A stretch of DNA of 64,000 nucleotides from Pogostemon cablin (GCA_023678885.1 CM042958.1:15494852-15558851); one strand, 5' to 3'; positions 11,103 to 25,157 are shown, counted from the stretch's first letter. Translations and numbers: made by a program. The notes: generated by a model not told the origin, from the sequence alone.

Positions 11103-11450
11103 ATATTCGATGTACCGGTGCAAGGGTGCACCCATATGCGTATAATTTTTTATTCTATTTTGTATACATATTATTTTATTATATACTCCATGTTTCTTAA
11201 TAATTGTATATTTTTTCATACTCAATTTTTCATTAAAAAATTTGCATTTATGTGTATAATTTTTTAGTCAATAGTGTGTATATATTTTTTAATAGTTTTA
11301 TATTTTTTATACTCAAATTTTCATTAAAAAAAATAAATTGTATACATTTTTTTTCATAATTATAAATATTTTTGTTTATAATTATATACGTTTTTTCAAA
11401 TGATACATCGTACGTTGGGTGCAGCCACGTGCAGATAGTATTAGCCGAAT
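11103..11450. repeat. GTGCACC-ended inverted-repeat element, copy A
   Basis: Begins with GGTGCAAGGGTGCACCC and ends near GGGTGCAGCCACGTGC, with an internal GTATAATTTTTTATTC block. The same architecture recurs at 12555-12903 (reverse), 20006-20325, 24893-25157 (reverse) and in weaker form at 36630-36850, so this is a dispersed non-coding family, likely a MITE. Confidence 0.55.
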
Positions 11451-12554
11451 CATAAAGTATGGTGGATGGAGAGTTGAATCACGGAAACCCATATCATCAT
11501 CCTACTATAACTAAACTCGTGATCTCTGCTGTTTGATTGTAGGTAATTAGAGATGAATATCACCATCTGTCCTTTGATTGTCATAAATTTTGAACTTTCT
11601 TAGGCATCAATTTTCCATGACCGGGCCCCTTTCCTGTTGCAGTCTTGACTTATTATTCCCAATCAATCAATATTCTGCAATAGCATAAGAGTGACTGAAT
11701 TATTATAAATAAATATTAGAAAAAAAAAAACAATACTGTTAGACTAGAGGGTTAAGTTGTTTGAGATGTGGCTGCCCAGAGCCTCTGGTTCTTCTTAGTT
11801 CATTTTTAGATCTGAAGCGAAAGTAGGTTTCCGGAAGCAATTTAAAATAAAAAATAAAAATCTGATGATTTTTTTGCTAAAATCTCAAGGGTTGTGATTA
11901 AATCGTAATTTAAGTAAGGGTTGAGATTTTTTTTGCAATAAATTCAAAGCTGACGTGGCAAATGTCAACGCCACGTCAGACGTCGAGCAACCCTCTCCTA
12001 CCCATTGGTTTCGTTTTGCACGAAACCTAAAGGTTGAGGTTTTTTGCAATTCTCAAAAATTGAGATTTATATGTAATAAAAGTAAATGTCCAGGTTTTTT
12101 TCCAATTAACCTTTTATTCTATTTTATGAAGGGTAATTTGGTCGTTAATGTTAATGTTTATAAGCTTCAAAATGTATACAAGAGTAATAAATTAAAAAAT
12201 TAATGCTAAAATGCCACGTGATTATATATTTACTATCAATATATTTTAGACGTATTATATACCGACACGTCAACCAGCACCTTATCTGGTTATTTATCTT
12301 CACTTTTAACAAATCGTGGTACACTGGTACATCATTAATAAAAATAAACAGTAATATTAAATAACTGTGTTGTACTTATATTGATAAAACTCCAAAATGT
12401 TATAACGATATGAATTCATAATTAACCAATATTTCCTCCTTTTCTGAACTTAACTTTACGCTTGCTATAATATTTTTTAATTTAAATTTACCCTAAAAAA
12501 ATAATTAAAAAATTGACATTTAATAAATATTTTAACTTCAAAATTGATGCCTAA

Positions 12555-12903
12555 TACTACTGTGTACTTGATGCACCGCATGATATACTACACCCACTTT
12601 CAGAAACGTATACACTTATGATCAAAAATATATATATTTATGAACAAAAGTGTTTACACTTTATTAAAGAATTTTTTGTTAGTTTTTTTTTATGAAAAAA
12701 TGAGTGTAAAAAAATATACAATTATTAAAAAACATGTACTATACACTATTGAATAAAAAGTATACACATATGGATGCTAGTTTTTTTAATAAAAAATTGA
12801 GTGTAAAAAAATATACAATTATTAAGAAATATGTATACAATATAGAATAAAAATTTATACATATATAAGTGCACCCTTACACCCGGATGCACCATAGATC
12901 AAC
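12555..12903. repeat. GTGCACC-ended inverted-repeat element, copy B (reverse)
   Basis: Begins near TGATGCACCGCATG and ends AAGTGCACCCTTACACCCGG, with repeated TATACAATTATTAA and TGAATAAAA blocks that are the reverse complement of those in copies A and C. No coding capacity. Confidence 0.55.
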
Positions 12904-13460
12904 TCAAAATTGATATTCCTTGTAATATTAGGTAACTGCCCTAACGAAATTCTTGAGGTGTTGGGACCATTTGGCACATGGAATTCAATGCGCTAATTCC
13001 CTCTTGGTTCACTCTATATGTATTGACTTCTGATCCTTTATAGATAAGATAATATTTGGATTTTGAATCAATCGTTTATCACTTAGAGGAGTCCAACGGA
13101 GCAAGAATTTTCAGGAATATTTGGAACATTTTGCTTTAGCTGTTTTCAAATAGAACATATGTGAATATCTATAAATAATTTTACTTTTTTCTTTCTCTTG
13201 TTTGAGTCTTTTCTGCGAATTTAAAAAGTATACACTTTTATTCATAAGAGTATTATTTTTTTAATAAAAGATAAGAGTATTATCTGTTCAATAAAAGAGT
13301 CTGATTGAAATATGAATGATAATGTTTGAATAAGAAAAAAATATTTTTTTTTTCGAAAAATGAAACACATAAGTTTTTATACTAAAGTATACGACATTTA
13401 ATAATAAAGTGTATAATTTTCTTAATTGGTCAGATTTGGGAGCACGGTGCACACAAATTT

Positions 13461-13463
<3 letters not shown>

Positions 13464-13531
<68 letters not shown>
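13464..13531. repeat. (TA)n microsatellite upstream of the bark-storage-protein gene
   Basis: About 34 uninterrupted TA units ending roughly 45 bp before the start codon at 13576. It generates long artificial Tyr-Ile open frames, which are not genes. Length is likely to vary between individuals. Confidence 0.95.
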
Positions 13532-13533
<2 letters not shown>

Positions 13534-13575
13534 CTTTACATAACTCAATATTCTTGCAATTTGTTGTAGAGAAGT

Positions 13576-16500
13576 ATGATGATATTGGGAGGTGGGAGGG
13601 GTGTGGTGGTGTTATTGGTTTTGAGTTTGTTGGGTGTAAATCTGAGAGATAGTGCATATGGTGCAGTTCCACCACACACTCAAACCCTAATTGATAAGGC
13701 CAACTTGAAAGGACCTTACTTAGGTTTGGTCATTCCTAACCTCTTTGAGCTCAACCCTCTGCTTCAACATCCTTCTTACAAGCCTACTGGTCTCACCATA
13801 GATGTTTCAGGTATGTTAAGAGAGGGGTTTTTCAAGAAAGTGTATTTCAACTTATGTGTATGTATATAATATATATTGATATTGCAGGAAAGAGATTTCG
13901 ATTTGGAAAAATTGGTAGAGAAAGAGTCATACTGGTTATGACTGGGCTAGCCATGGTATATATATACTATATTCTTCATCTCTCCCTAACAAAATTCACT
14001 CTTATCTTAAACTGAAAATTTAATTTAACTAAAGTTTGTAAATTGTAATATCACTGATGTTTTGTTTGGGGGACTGTGGTCTGGGTTGACGTGTGGGTGA
14101 AGGGGGAAAAGGATATTCTGTTGACGTAGGGAGGGGGTAATATTATAAAAAAAAAAAAATCTTTTGGAAATTATTTATTTATTTTTAATTTAACCTTTTT
14201 TTTAAAAAAAATTAATTCTCTTGTGAGACGTTACACTTATGTGAGATGGTTCGAGAGACGTGTTAAAATATATCTATTATTTAGATAAAGTATATTTAAT
14301 AATTGCTAAAGTTATTTTCTAAAGTATGTTGGATTATATATTAAAATATTATTTTAGCCTGTTGTAATATGATTTATTATTGACATACTTTAACTACAAA
14401 TAAACATACTTTATTTATACAATAAACATATTTTAGTGATTGATCGACCGTGTCACACTCGTCTTACAAGAGAGTGTTTCTTTCATTAATTTGAGTATGC
14501 ATCGTTGAGGGACTTATGAAAATAATAAACTTCTCTCCAAATCCCTTAATCCAAATACAACCTAGATCTAACGAACTTATGAAAATAAGTTTGTCAAGGA
14601 CGAAAAGGTGAGAAAATGTCGACCAGAAAAGTAAAAAAAATTACACAAATACTTTTATAAACCGGATTCAAGGTGTAAAACCTGTGATCCTCCTTTCAAT
14701 AGTATATCTTATGTATTGTTAGAGTGTTTAAATTAATGAGAATCATAAAGTTTACAAGAGTTCATGATGTAAATCGATTTACAAGATACTAACTCAAAAT
14801 ATTAATGAGGAGTAATAAACAAAATTAATAAGTTTATGATTTTCTGTTCGATCGCCACAATTAAGCTTCGTGTTTCTTTAATTTCTTATTTGATATTTCT
14901 CCATTTTTACATGTAATTCTTTTTTAAGGCGTTGGTGTGCAAAATTACTTTTTATTACATAAAAAAAGTTATTATAATATCTAAAGAGAGAATTATTAAT
15001 TTTCTATATAAAAAATATCTCAACAAAAATATAAAAATCACAATATATTAGAATTTGAAAAATAATAAGGTATTTTCATTTATAAAATTAATAATAGTTC
15101 ATCGATCTCTCTTAAAAAAATAATTTTTCATATACTAAAATATACTGTAATAAGTAGTAAATTAAGTTTGCAAAAATTTAAAAAATAATATTTTTTTATT
15201 TAAATAATGATCCATGCATGTGGGTGGTACCATCACTCGCTCATCCATGCATATCTAAAAAATAATTTTTCATATACTAAAAAATTAATTGATAAATAAA
15301 AGTGTGCATATAACCTAAATTCACCCAAGTTTTTGCAATTTCTTTTACATGAGTTGGTCCAAAAAATAAAAAATCACGAGTTAATTTGTGACCATTAATT
15401 TCTTTGTAAAAAAATTATGCAGACAATATGTTATAATGTCAATATAATTTCTAGTATAATTTAAATTACTATATTGTAACATTGAAATAAAAACAAAATT
15501 ATATGAACAATACTGAGATAGCAAAACCTAGCTTTATTATCATGGGGAAAAATAGCATTTTTATTTAAACAATCATAACACTAAATTAAAAATTAATAGA
15601 TATATAGAAGTAAGAAGATTAATCATCTAATTTTTTAATTTATAAAATTAATTTAGGTTTTAAAACATATTTAGTTCCTAATATTTGTCCATCCCAAATG
15701 TCTACACTAATTTTTTTTTGGAAGAGGATTAAAAAGACCATACGTAGATGACCCTTTAAAATGAGAAATTAATAAACGTTTAAAATAATAAAATGAGAAC
15801 ATTTTAGATGGCAGAGCGGAGTATTTTGTATATCTATTTGGGAAAAGGGGAAAGTAGACAAGTTAATTAATTGGGTATAAATAAACCATAAACATAAAAA
15901 CCCTCCAATTTGAAGTGATATTATATTTTTCCAAAATTTTCCATTATTACTGTTGCTTATTATATTAACAAAAATTAATAATTGATTGTGAAGGTAAATT
16001 CAGGAATCACAACTCAGCTTCTGTTGGCTTTATTCAATGTGAAGGGAGTAGTGCATTATGGGATTGCTGGAAATGCTAATCCTTCTCTTAATATTGGAGA
16101 TGTTGCTATTCCTAAATTTTGGTCTCATTCTGCTCTTTGGAATTGGCAGGTACTCTCTCTCTTTAGAATGTTTGTTGGAGGTGAAATACTACAAATTAAA
16201 AAAAAAATGGGAATGGTGATGGTATTATGATGTTAATAGCTGTAAACTTATAAACTTGATTTGTTTGGGTATTTATCGCACCATGCATGTGTGAATGATA
16301 TTTCTTTACTAATTTTTTTAAAAAAGAAAGAAAATCTAATGGTGGAAATTAATATTTGTTTGACATAACTAATTTGCAATAGTCAGCGGAAGGGTTTGTG
16401 GGGTAGGGCTAATTATGATCAAAATTTAAAATAAAAGTGTTATTTTTGAAAAAAAAATATAATGAGTGACATTTTTCAAAATAAATTATTAAAAGTGGCA

Positions 16501-17798
16501 TTTTTGTTGATCCCCCAATTAAATCGGAACAAATTAAAATTACATTTTCCAAATTAATAAAATAGCAATAGAATAGTAGTATGTAATAAATTGAATTTTT
16601 GAAATAAAGGCAATTGTATTTTACAGAGGTTTGGAAAAGGACCAGAGGATGAATTGCCTCTCGAAGCCGGTGGAGATTATACAAGGGAAATTGGATTCAT
16701 AAAAATTGCAGACTATTCAACCAATAAAAGTGACAATTTACTGAACAACATTTGGTACCAACCTGAGGAAGTATTCCCTGTGGACGGCGTACCTGAGCAA
16801 AGGCAACATGTTTACTGGGTCCCGGTCGATGCTCACTACTACAAACTCGCCAAAAGATTTCAGGTAAATTGACTAAGTATATTTTGGTTTTACATCATCG
16901 CAAATTGTTTTATGATCAACACGTATGATATAATAAAATTTATACTTTAAAAGAAAAATATAAATCCTATGGGGGAAATTAAAATTTTCCTCTCCAAATA
17001 TGCGTCGCTCATCTAATACATATATATAGGAGATATAATATCGAAATATAACAAGACATCCGATATCAAGCTTTTGCGATTATATATACTACCTCTGTCT
17101 ACCCCAAAGAGATTTATTTGCTTTTTGCACATTGATTAAGAAGTATTATTATTTAATATGTAGTGGAGAGTTTATTAATAAGTGTGTGGGCCCCATATTC
17201 TAATTGTATTAGTGAGTGTGTGTGAGTTTCAAATATATATATAAAAAGGGAAATTAGACCATAGAACGGATCCCAAAATAAAAAATCGAGACTTGGAAAA
17301 AGGGGATATATTAATATTAGCTGCTAATTTTAAAATTGGACAGATCTATTTAAACTAAAACTGAATTTATTTTCATTAAAAAGTGATACTAACATATAGT
17401 ATTTGTAATAAAATTGCAAAAGGTTTTAGTTTTAATGATAAATGGAGATGCAGGGGTTGAAACTAGAGAAGTGTCTAAATGCAACAACTTGTCTGAGTTA
17501 CGATCCCAAAGTGAAGAGAGTGTCAAGAGGAACAAGTGCCAGCATCTTCTTGGACAATGCAGCTTACAGAAGCTTCATCTCCGACAAATTCCACGTCAGC
17601 CCTATCGACATGGAGAGTGCTGCCGTGGCGTTGATATGTCACCAGCAGAGGGTCCCTTTCATCATCATTCGAGCGCTTTCCGACCTTGCCGGAGGCGGCT
17701 CCGTGGGGTCCAATGAGGCCGACACCTTTACTCCGATCGCTGCCACCAATGCCGTCGCCGTGGTGGTGGAGTTCATCAACTTGTTGGCCGGCCGCTAG
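13576..17798 (+). CDS. Bark-storage-protein-like nucleoside phosphorylase-superfamily protein, five exons
   Basis: Exons 13576-13810, 13888-13955, 15994-16149, 16627-16863 and 17454-17798 join in frame through GT-AG introns to give 346 residues, about normal for the family. An N-terminal hydrophobic stretch (VVVLLVLSLLGV, residues 10-21) predicts a signal peptide and secretion or vacuolar delivery. Then come GPYLGLVIPNLFELNPLLQ, HYGIAGNANPSLNIGDV (nucleoside-phosphorylase fold), WYQPEEVFPVDG, and the C-terminal MESAAVALIC and RALSDLAGGGS, which keep the Met-Glu and Ser-Asp pairs used for ribose binding and catalysis in MTAN/PNP enzymes. The family includes poplar bark storage and wound-induced proteins; whether this member stores nitrogen or cleaves nucleosides cannot be told from sequence. 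Intron 2 (2 kb) and intron 4 carry MITEs. The start is the first ATG of the exon. A decayed tandem copy lies 5.4 kb downstream. Confidence 0.9.
14210..14480. mobile_element. MITE with TCTCTTGTGAGACG inverted ends in intron 2 of the storage-protein gene
   Basis: Left end TTCTCTTGTGAGACGTTA and right end GTCTTACAAGAGAGTG are inverted repeats. The interior has TTTAGATAAAGTATATTTAA and matching TAAACATACTTTA blocks. Related copies lie at 20600-20880 and 50876-51170, and a partial one at 25190-25375. The family assignment is uncertain because no clear target duplication was found. Confidence 0.6.
17090..17275. mobile_element. Stowaway-like MITE fragment in intron 4
   Basis: Starts ACTACCTCTGTCTACCCC and contains the family block TTGCTTTTTGCACATTGATT, AAGAAGTATTATTATTTAAT and TGTGGGCCCCATATTCTAAT, as in the copy at 31448-31679. 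The right end is eroded. Confidence 0.55.
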
Positions 17799-18222
17799 AA
17801 GATTTGATAAGGAGTTGGAAATGGCTGAATAAAAATATCTTTTTTACCCTTTAAGTTTGAATAAAAAGACTAAGTACATTTGTCACAAAATAAGTTAATC
17901 ATAATAGAGATAACATAATTATTCTAAACACCTTGTGACAAAATAAGTTATTAAATTTGAGATAATTAAAAAGAAATAATAATTCTAATCTAAAATTTCA
18001 TCTTAATAATCAAAATCCAAATTCATTGATTCATCTCGAAAGTACTCGTCATTCCCTCGATCGTCTCGAAACTCATGCATTGGTTGGTGGAAAATTTAAA
18101 CATTTTTTTTTAACATTCAAATGGACTAATGGAGTTCAATTGATGGAACATGAACATATTTCTTTTGGATTTATTTATGTATATGCATGTCAGCACGTGT
18201 GGCTATTACTTTTGTGTATACG

Positions 18223-18317
<95 letters not shown>

Positions 18318-20005
18318 TATACACCTTTTATGATATAGTTATTATTTTGTTTTTAAAATTTAGTATTAACTCTTAAAATATATTATTACATATTTTTTTC
18401 TGTCATATATTATTTTTAGAGTTTAATCTTTATAATCTTTAAACTTTTAAGAAAATTATTAATTAAGACATAATTGTCTTTTCAATTCATATAATTAAGG
18501 TGTAAGTATACCAATAATTATATACTCTCTCTCCGTCTTATTAAGAGAGACCAATTTTTTTTTTTTTGGGTATCAGTCTAAAGGTTTCAATTTTAGAAGA
18601 GACCAATTTTTATTTGTATACATATTTGGATAAGGGTATCGAGTACCAGTATGATATCCATTTCATTTAATACATGTATTAATTATAAGTTGCATTTTTC
18701 TTATAAGATTGGAGAGAGTGTGGTGGAAGAACAAATGAACAAGAAAATGGATGAAAGTAATGCAAAGAAAGAATCCTCTGTTAAAGAAAACATAATCTTT
18801 CAACTCAAATGAAGACACATGATCTTCATGCATTCCTCAACAAGGGTGATGATGATCATCAAGGTGGCTTTTATTACAATGGCTTTATGTTTTTCCTTTT
18901 CTTAAAGTGAAAACTTGGCTGAACATTCCACATCTTTTTAAACAGAAACAGAAGATGAGAAACCGAAAATCCAAGAGTAAGTAAAAGTGCGTACAAAGGA
19001 AGGTCAAAGAGTTTGTTCAGATTTTAAATCGGGGTATGAGACCACAACAATTAGTGGTAACATAATCGAATACATATACTCCCTCCATCCCACCCAAAAA
19101 GTCTTTTTTTTTTTGGCGTTTCATCGAAAGAGTTTTCTTTCCTTCTCTACACACATGAGACGCATGCACATCCATTAATACAATTAAAATATGGATCTAC
19201 AAATTCACTAATACAATTACTCACTATACATTAAATAATAATACTACTTAATACACGTGTAAAAAAATAAAAACAATCCTTTGCATGAGACGGTAAAAAA
19301 AAAAAACAAATGTCCTACTTATTACCATCTCTAATAATACGTCACCCAACCATTCCTTAAAATCGGCTCGGATTCTCTATGTCATTTGGTATATCATTTC
19401 CTATGCCACACCGTTAGATGAATATACGTAGGAGAGAGAAACTGTAGCATAATCCTTAAACCCTAGGGGTAATGGTTGGATTTATTTCCCCTCTTACGTG
19501 TCAATCACTTAACGTGTGGCATGATGGCGAAAAAGATCAAGTATGCCTTAAAATAGGAGCGAAATACGAAAAAAGGAGATCTAAATGTAATCAAGGTTGC
19601 ACGTAGTTGAGCGCTAAAGTCAGCGCTTTAATTATAAATAATCGGGTTAATGATCAAATCGATGCCTTCGTCGATTAGAAATTCAACCGCTATCGGTTAT
19701 ATCAGAATAATATTCTAATTATTTCTAAATATATTTTATAGTATCCATGAACCACCATTAAAGAAAAGAATAATCGTATTTTTTAATAAAATAAAAAATA
19801 CTATTTGTAATTAGAAAAAGAACAGTTAAATAAAAAGATATGTAATATTTTACTAATATGTAACAGGTAGTTATTTAATATATATAGTGTGTGGTTCATG
19901 TAAAAATATTAATTGTTTTGTATTTGTCTCATTTATAAAAAAATATTATAAATCTTATATTGAAACAAATTAAAATAACAAAATATAAAAATACTTTGAG
20001 TGTAT
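17799..20005. other. Gene-free interval with microsatellite and MITE fragments
   Basis: Contains the 3' flank of the storage-protein gene, a (TA)n tract at 18225-18312, a Stowaway left end at 18527 (TACTCTCTCTCCGTC) and another MITE at 19077-19320 starting TACTCCCTCCATCCCACCC. No open frame with recognisable homology. Confidence 0.5.
18225..18312. repeat. (TA)n microsatellite
   Basis: About 44 uninterrupted AT dinucleotides following TATACGTA. Open frames across it are artefacts. Confidence 0.95.
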
Positions 20006-20325
20006 ATTTGGTGCACCCAGGTGCAAAGGTGCACCCACATGTGTATAATTTTTTATTCTATTTTGTATACATGTTATTCTATTTTGTATATGTGTTTCTT
20101 AATAATTGTATATTTTTTTCACACTAAAATTTTCATTAAAAAAACTAGTATCATATGTGTATAATTTTTTATTCAATAGTGTATATATATTTTTTTATAC
20201 TCAATATTTCATTAAAAACCTAACAATTAAATTATATACATTTTTACTCTTAATTATATATGTTTATGTTTATATTTGTATATGGGTGCACCCTATGTTA
20301 AGGTGCACCCGAGTGCACACTATGA
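20006..20325. repeat. GTGCACC-ended inverted-repeat element, copy C
   Basis: The left end reads TGGTGCACCCAGGTGCAAAG and the right end AAGGTGCACCCGAGTGCACA, a strong inverted repeat. The internal GTATAATTTTTTATTC block is shared with the copy at 11103-11450. Non-coding. Confidence 0.65.
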
Positions 20326-20431
20326 TTAGCAAAATACTTTAGAGAGAATATCATAATTCATTAATTTACTCTAAATTTAAATATTAAGTTTTAAAATAAA
20401 CCAAAGTAAAATATAATAAAAATCAAAATAT

Positions 20432-20958
20432 ATACTCTCACTGTCCATCTTAAAAGGTATTATCAGGACGTTTGGTCCAAAATATTACATTTTTCCCTTT
20501 TTTTAAAATGAGCCACCCATGACCTATTACTGTTTTTTAATACAAATATCCACCATATATAAAATAATAATCATTGATTCATGTATAAAAAATAAATGAC
20601 AAAGTCTCTTGTGAGACGTTACTTACATGTGACGGGTTGTGAGACGTGTTAAAGTATATTATTATTTAGATAAAGTATATTTAATGATTGTTAAAGTATT
20701 TTTTCTAAATTATGTTAGATTATGTATTATAGTATGACTTTAAAGTGTTATAATATGATTTATTATTGACATACTTTAAATACAAATAAGCATACTTTAT
20801 CTATACAATAAGAATACTTTAGTGATGGGTCAATCCGTCTCACAACCATCTCACAAATAATCTGTCTCACAAGAGAGTTTCTCTAAATAAATATGACATG
20901 TCTCACAAGAGAGTTTCTCAAAATAAATATGACCTTTTTAGACTGGATAAAGGGAGTA
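20432..20958. mobile_element. Stowaway-like MITE interrupted by a TCTCTTGTGAGACG-type MITE
   Basis: The outer ends are TACTCTCACTGTCCATCTTA and the inverse GACTGGATAAAGGGAGTA. Between about 20600 and 20880 lies a copy of the family ending in TCTCTTGTGAGACG / CTCACAAGAGAG also seen at 14210 and 50876. A short duplicated stretch containing CAAGAGAGTTTCTC and AAATAAATATGAC follows its right end. Confidence 0.55.
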
Positions 20959-20994
20959 TATTTCTTTTTTTTTTTTTTCTGGTGCACTAATATT

Positions 20995-21630
20995 CGATCT
21001 ATAGACCGAATAATTTAGGGAATGCCAGAATCTACCATTTATTAGTGGGAACCCCCATTTCAAGTCAATCTCGGATTAACTAATTTAGGAAAGTCAGAAG
21101 CAACGGTACATTAGTGGAAACCACCCAGTATCAAGTGGTCTAGATCCTCTATTCCACAATGGTATTTCATCTCATATTCTATAACTTGTTTTCTATTAAA
21201 TTACTATACTCGTATTAATTACTATTAAACTCTTGCACACATAGTGTTAATTTAGTCATTAATTATAACATATGACAAGTATCTAATAAGTCGATGGAAG
21301 ATGAAACATGAAAATAGAATAGATGATCCCATTTTCATTTCAAGCTAGAAGGAAGGCTGGAACCCACCGTACACTAACTAGAATTCTCATTTCAAATCAG
21401 AGTTTTACGCTCTATATGGATTAGTTCTACATTTGTTGATGGTTTCCTGAGATTCCCATTTTAAATCAGAACTTATGCTTAATGCCAGAGGGAAGGTCGG
21501 AATCTACCGTCCACTTGAAGCCAAAACGTTATGCTTAGTATTCCACAGTTGTTTATGAATGGTCGGAATCCACCGTCTACTAGTGAGAATCCCCATTTCA
21601 AATCAAAGTTTTACTCTCTGTATAGATAAA
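20995..21630 (-). repeat. Cluster of degenerate SINE-3'-like fragments
   Basis: Four to five imperfect copies of a unit containing GGAATCCACCGTCCACTAG, then GAGAATCCCCATTTCAAATC occur at about 21028, 21095, 21358, 21495 and 21568. The unit is the reverse complement of the 3' body of the SINE at 25650-25865, so this region appears built of several minus-oriented SINE pieces or an old tandem amplification of one. Confidence 0.55.
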
Positions 21631-22773
21631 TCTCACGAGCATGTACTTCAGAGAATTTTACTTTTAAGATACCTAAGCTCTTACCACTAGTCACCCCCAG
21701 AAATTACTTAAAATCTATTTTAATTTTCTTTGTAATATAGTAAATCATTGTGTTTATTCCATAAATACAATTTTTATTTTTACACTATATATTGATAAGA
21801 TGTATTCTAAATAGGCAAACACTTTGTGTGAATTAGGATTACACACGTGTCATAATTTACCGATTAGAATGACTACTATTTAGTTTATAAATTGTGTATC
21901 TTGATTCCAATTACACTTTGGTGCATAAAATTTTTTTTTTTAAGAGTTAAACTATTACCATTAATTTTTTAATGAAAATTTATTACTCTTTAAATTTTTA
22001 TATATTGTAGCATTTTTTTATACTCTTATTGAACATAATTTGAAAAGTAATATTTCTTATTTAAGAGAGTTATAATTTATTCTTTAATAAACAATTTTTA
22101 TATACTAAACAATAATTTAAAAATAAACATGTGTAATAAATTGAGTTCACACGATACTCTCCCCTCTAAATATTATAATAACTTTCTTAATTTGAAGACC
22201 GATGAAACTTGAAATGGTCATAAGCCATCAAATACATCTCGATATATTTGATACATATATTATAAGTGATAAATGTGTCAGACACTACGTGCATATTAAA
22301 ATTTAAACTAATGCAACTTCTACTATTCAGACACAAATTGTGTGTATTTTATGTATAGAGTTTTACATGTACGTAATAGGATTAGAAATTAGCCTAACAC
22401 CTGTATGTTTTACAAAATTCATTTTGTGAAACCGTTTTATATAAAAAAATTTCATTTTAAAACCTACAATGTAATTAAAAAAAAAGGTTTGTTACTATTT
22501 CGAAGAGTAATAACATGTATTGCATCCATCGTTTGCATGATACAATTTTTTTAATTATAAATTAAAAAGACAATTATATTATAAAAAATTAAAATTATTT
22601 ATACGGCCTTAAACTGGTTAAATGCTATTTATAATGCTAATTATAAGAAATAAATAAACCAGAATCACAGAGACAATATAATAGTTTTAACCACTAAGTT
22701 GAAATTAAATTATAAATCGAAGAGCTGTGAATTTAATAAACCACAAAATAAAAAATTATATAGTAGTATACAA

Positions 22774-23015
22774 TACTCCCTCCGTCTCATTTCAATGTTT
22801 ATGTTTGCTTTTTGCACGTTGATGAAGGAGTATAATATTTTAATAAATAATGTGTGGAAAAATATAATATTTAATGTAAAGTGGGTATGCGTATTAGTGT
22901 TGGATGATATATTAATTGTTTTAAGTGAGTCCCATATTCCAAAAAGTAAAATATAAACATTGAAATGAGACGCGCAAAATAGAAACGTTAACATTGAAAT
23001 GGGACGGAGGGAGTA
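22774..23015. mobile_element. Stowaway-type MITE with near-perfect terminal inverted repeats
   Basis: Starts TACTCCCTCCGTCTCATTTC and ends with the inverse GAAATGGGACGGAGGGAGTA, flanked by TA-type target sites. 242 bp long with the usual internal blocks GGAGTATAATATTTTAAT and GTGAGTCCCATATTCC. It ends about 140 bp before the storage-protein pseudogene. Confidence 0.85.
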
Positions 23016-24892
23016 TGCAAATATTTTATCCCATTAACTTAAATTATACGGCACAGCTAGCTGTAGAACATGCTTTCCTAATTTGTCCATTATTTATTCT
23101 CATATATTATCTTTAGCAGCTCTATTATTACTTTGAATATCGATCTAAGAGTTTGTATCTTGTTCATGTGAATAGTGAAATACCTAGGAAAACTCGAAAA
23201 TTGATTGATGAAGCAAACAAAAATGGTCCTTTTTTGGGATTAGTGATTCCTAATCTGTTTGAGTTGAACCCTCTTCTTCAACATCCATCTTACAAACCCT
23301 CCAATCTCACCATAGACTTTTCAGGTTTCATTTGAGTGTATATATATATATAAGTATATTTATATATATGTTCATATATATATATATGCATGATCGATAA
23401 TAATGTTTTACCGGGAGAAGGTTTCGATTTGGAACAGTTGCTGAAGAAAAAATCATACTTGTTATGATCGGACTAGCCATGGTATATATATTTTATCTGA
23501 TTTTTGGTTATATTTTGGTGTTGCGTGCTGATCTAATTATTTCAAATCGTTGAATGAATGATACATATAAAAGAAATAGAATCTACTCATTTCATTCTAA
23601 CACTAGTCATGTTCGTAATCGCTTAACGGAATGGGTATATTATTTAAAGGAAGCATAAATCTCAAAAGGAATTGAAATGATTTTTGAAATTGGATCTAGC
23701 TAAGATCAATCTTTCTAGCTATGCACACCATTTCTCATTTCGCTATTAAATTTTGTCACTCCATTGATGAAATGATGATTAATATGAAGTAGAATTAATC
23801 TGGACCCTAATTCTTAGAGTCAACTGCATCCTTTTCAGAGAAGGTTTTTTTTTATGTAGTATTAAGAATTAAAAATATATTATTATTTATTTTTTTGAGT
23901 AATTTGATATTTTTTTAGTAATAATTAAAGGGTAAAATATATTAATATGTGTATTAGATGGGAGTATTATTTAAAAAAAATGAAAAAATGCTAGCTAGTG
24001 TTCAATTGGAGTTATAGTATTTTTCTCAGGAAATGTTATTTTTAAAATGTTGAATGCTACTCTTTATAATATCATTTTTCTTGAAAAGTAATTATTCTTT
24101 GTAAAGAAGAGTAACCATCTCTTATATACATAAAAACGAGCAACACTTGATCATTATACAATAGTATATACACATGAGTTGTATGAATGCAATCAGTTAA
24201 ATATATATATATATTTATTTATTGACCTTAATACCATTTTTCGATATTTGAAAATTTTTACGGAACTAATATAAAATGTGAAATATAATTCTGCTAATTG
24301 GAGAGAATATATTTTTCTTTTAGATGGTAGAACTAGATTGTCTATCTTATTCATCACAAATAATGTGACATAAGATATGTAACATCTTATAAACCTACAT
24401 AATAGGCTAATTGAGATATGTTCTATTATTCCATAAACTCTCTCCGTCCGTAATAAATGTCTCATTTTATTGTTTTGGGCGTCTGCCCTAAGAAGTCTTA
24501 TTTTCCATTTTGGACATATGAAACTTGCACATATCATTATCACTAATACAGCTCATTACGCATTAAATAATAATAATCTTTAACTAAACGTTTAAATATG
24601 AAATTGATCGGTAATTATTAATTGAGAGTGATATATAACAGGTAAATGCAGGAATAACCACACAACTTCTGTTGAGTTTATTCAATGTGAAAGGAGTAGT
24701 GCATTATGGGATTGCTGGAAATGCTAATCCATCTCTTAATATTGGAGATGTTATTCCTAAATTTTGGTCTCATTCTGCTGTCTGGAATTGGCAGGTATAT
24801 ATTTTTCTAGACGCCTTTTGTAAAACGGTAATAATATGAGATGGACAGTGAGAAGTTCTAAAGTATGATTGTTATATTCATAAAGTTAATGG

Positions 24893-25157
24893 TGTATCCG
24901 AGTGAACCATGCATCCACTTGCAAAAACTTATACACTTAGAATAAAAACATATTATACACTTAAAAGAAAAATATATTATACACTTATGAATAAAAATGT
25001 ATATACTTTGTTAGCGAATTATCTGTTATTTTTTTATAATGAAAAATTGAATGTAAAAAAACTATACAATTATTAAAAAAAAAACATATGCGTACTATTG
25101 AATAAAAAAACTTATACACATATAGATGCACGTGTGCACCCAAATGCATAGGAAATC
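24893..25157. repeat. GTGCACC-type element, copy D (reverse), in pseudogene intron 3
   Basis: Contains AACTTATACACTTAGAATAA blocks and ends in GATGCACGTGTGCACCC, matching the reverse orientation of copies A and C. It lies between exons 3 and 4 of the pseudogene. Non-coding. Confidence 0.5.

Noticed and set aside
13288..13675. Long Tyr-Ile repeat open frames around 13.4-13.5 kb
   Set aside because: They are translations of the (TA)n microsatellite; the same applies at 18.2 kb and 44.05 kb.
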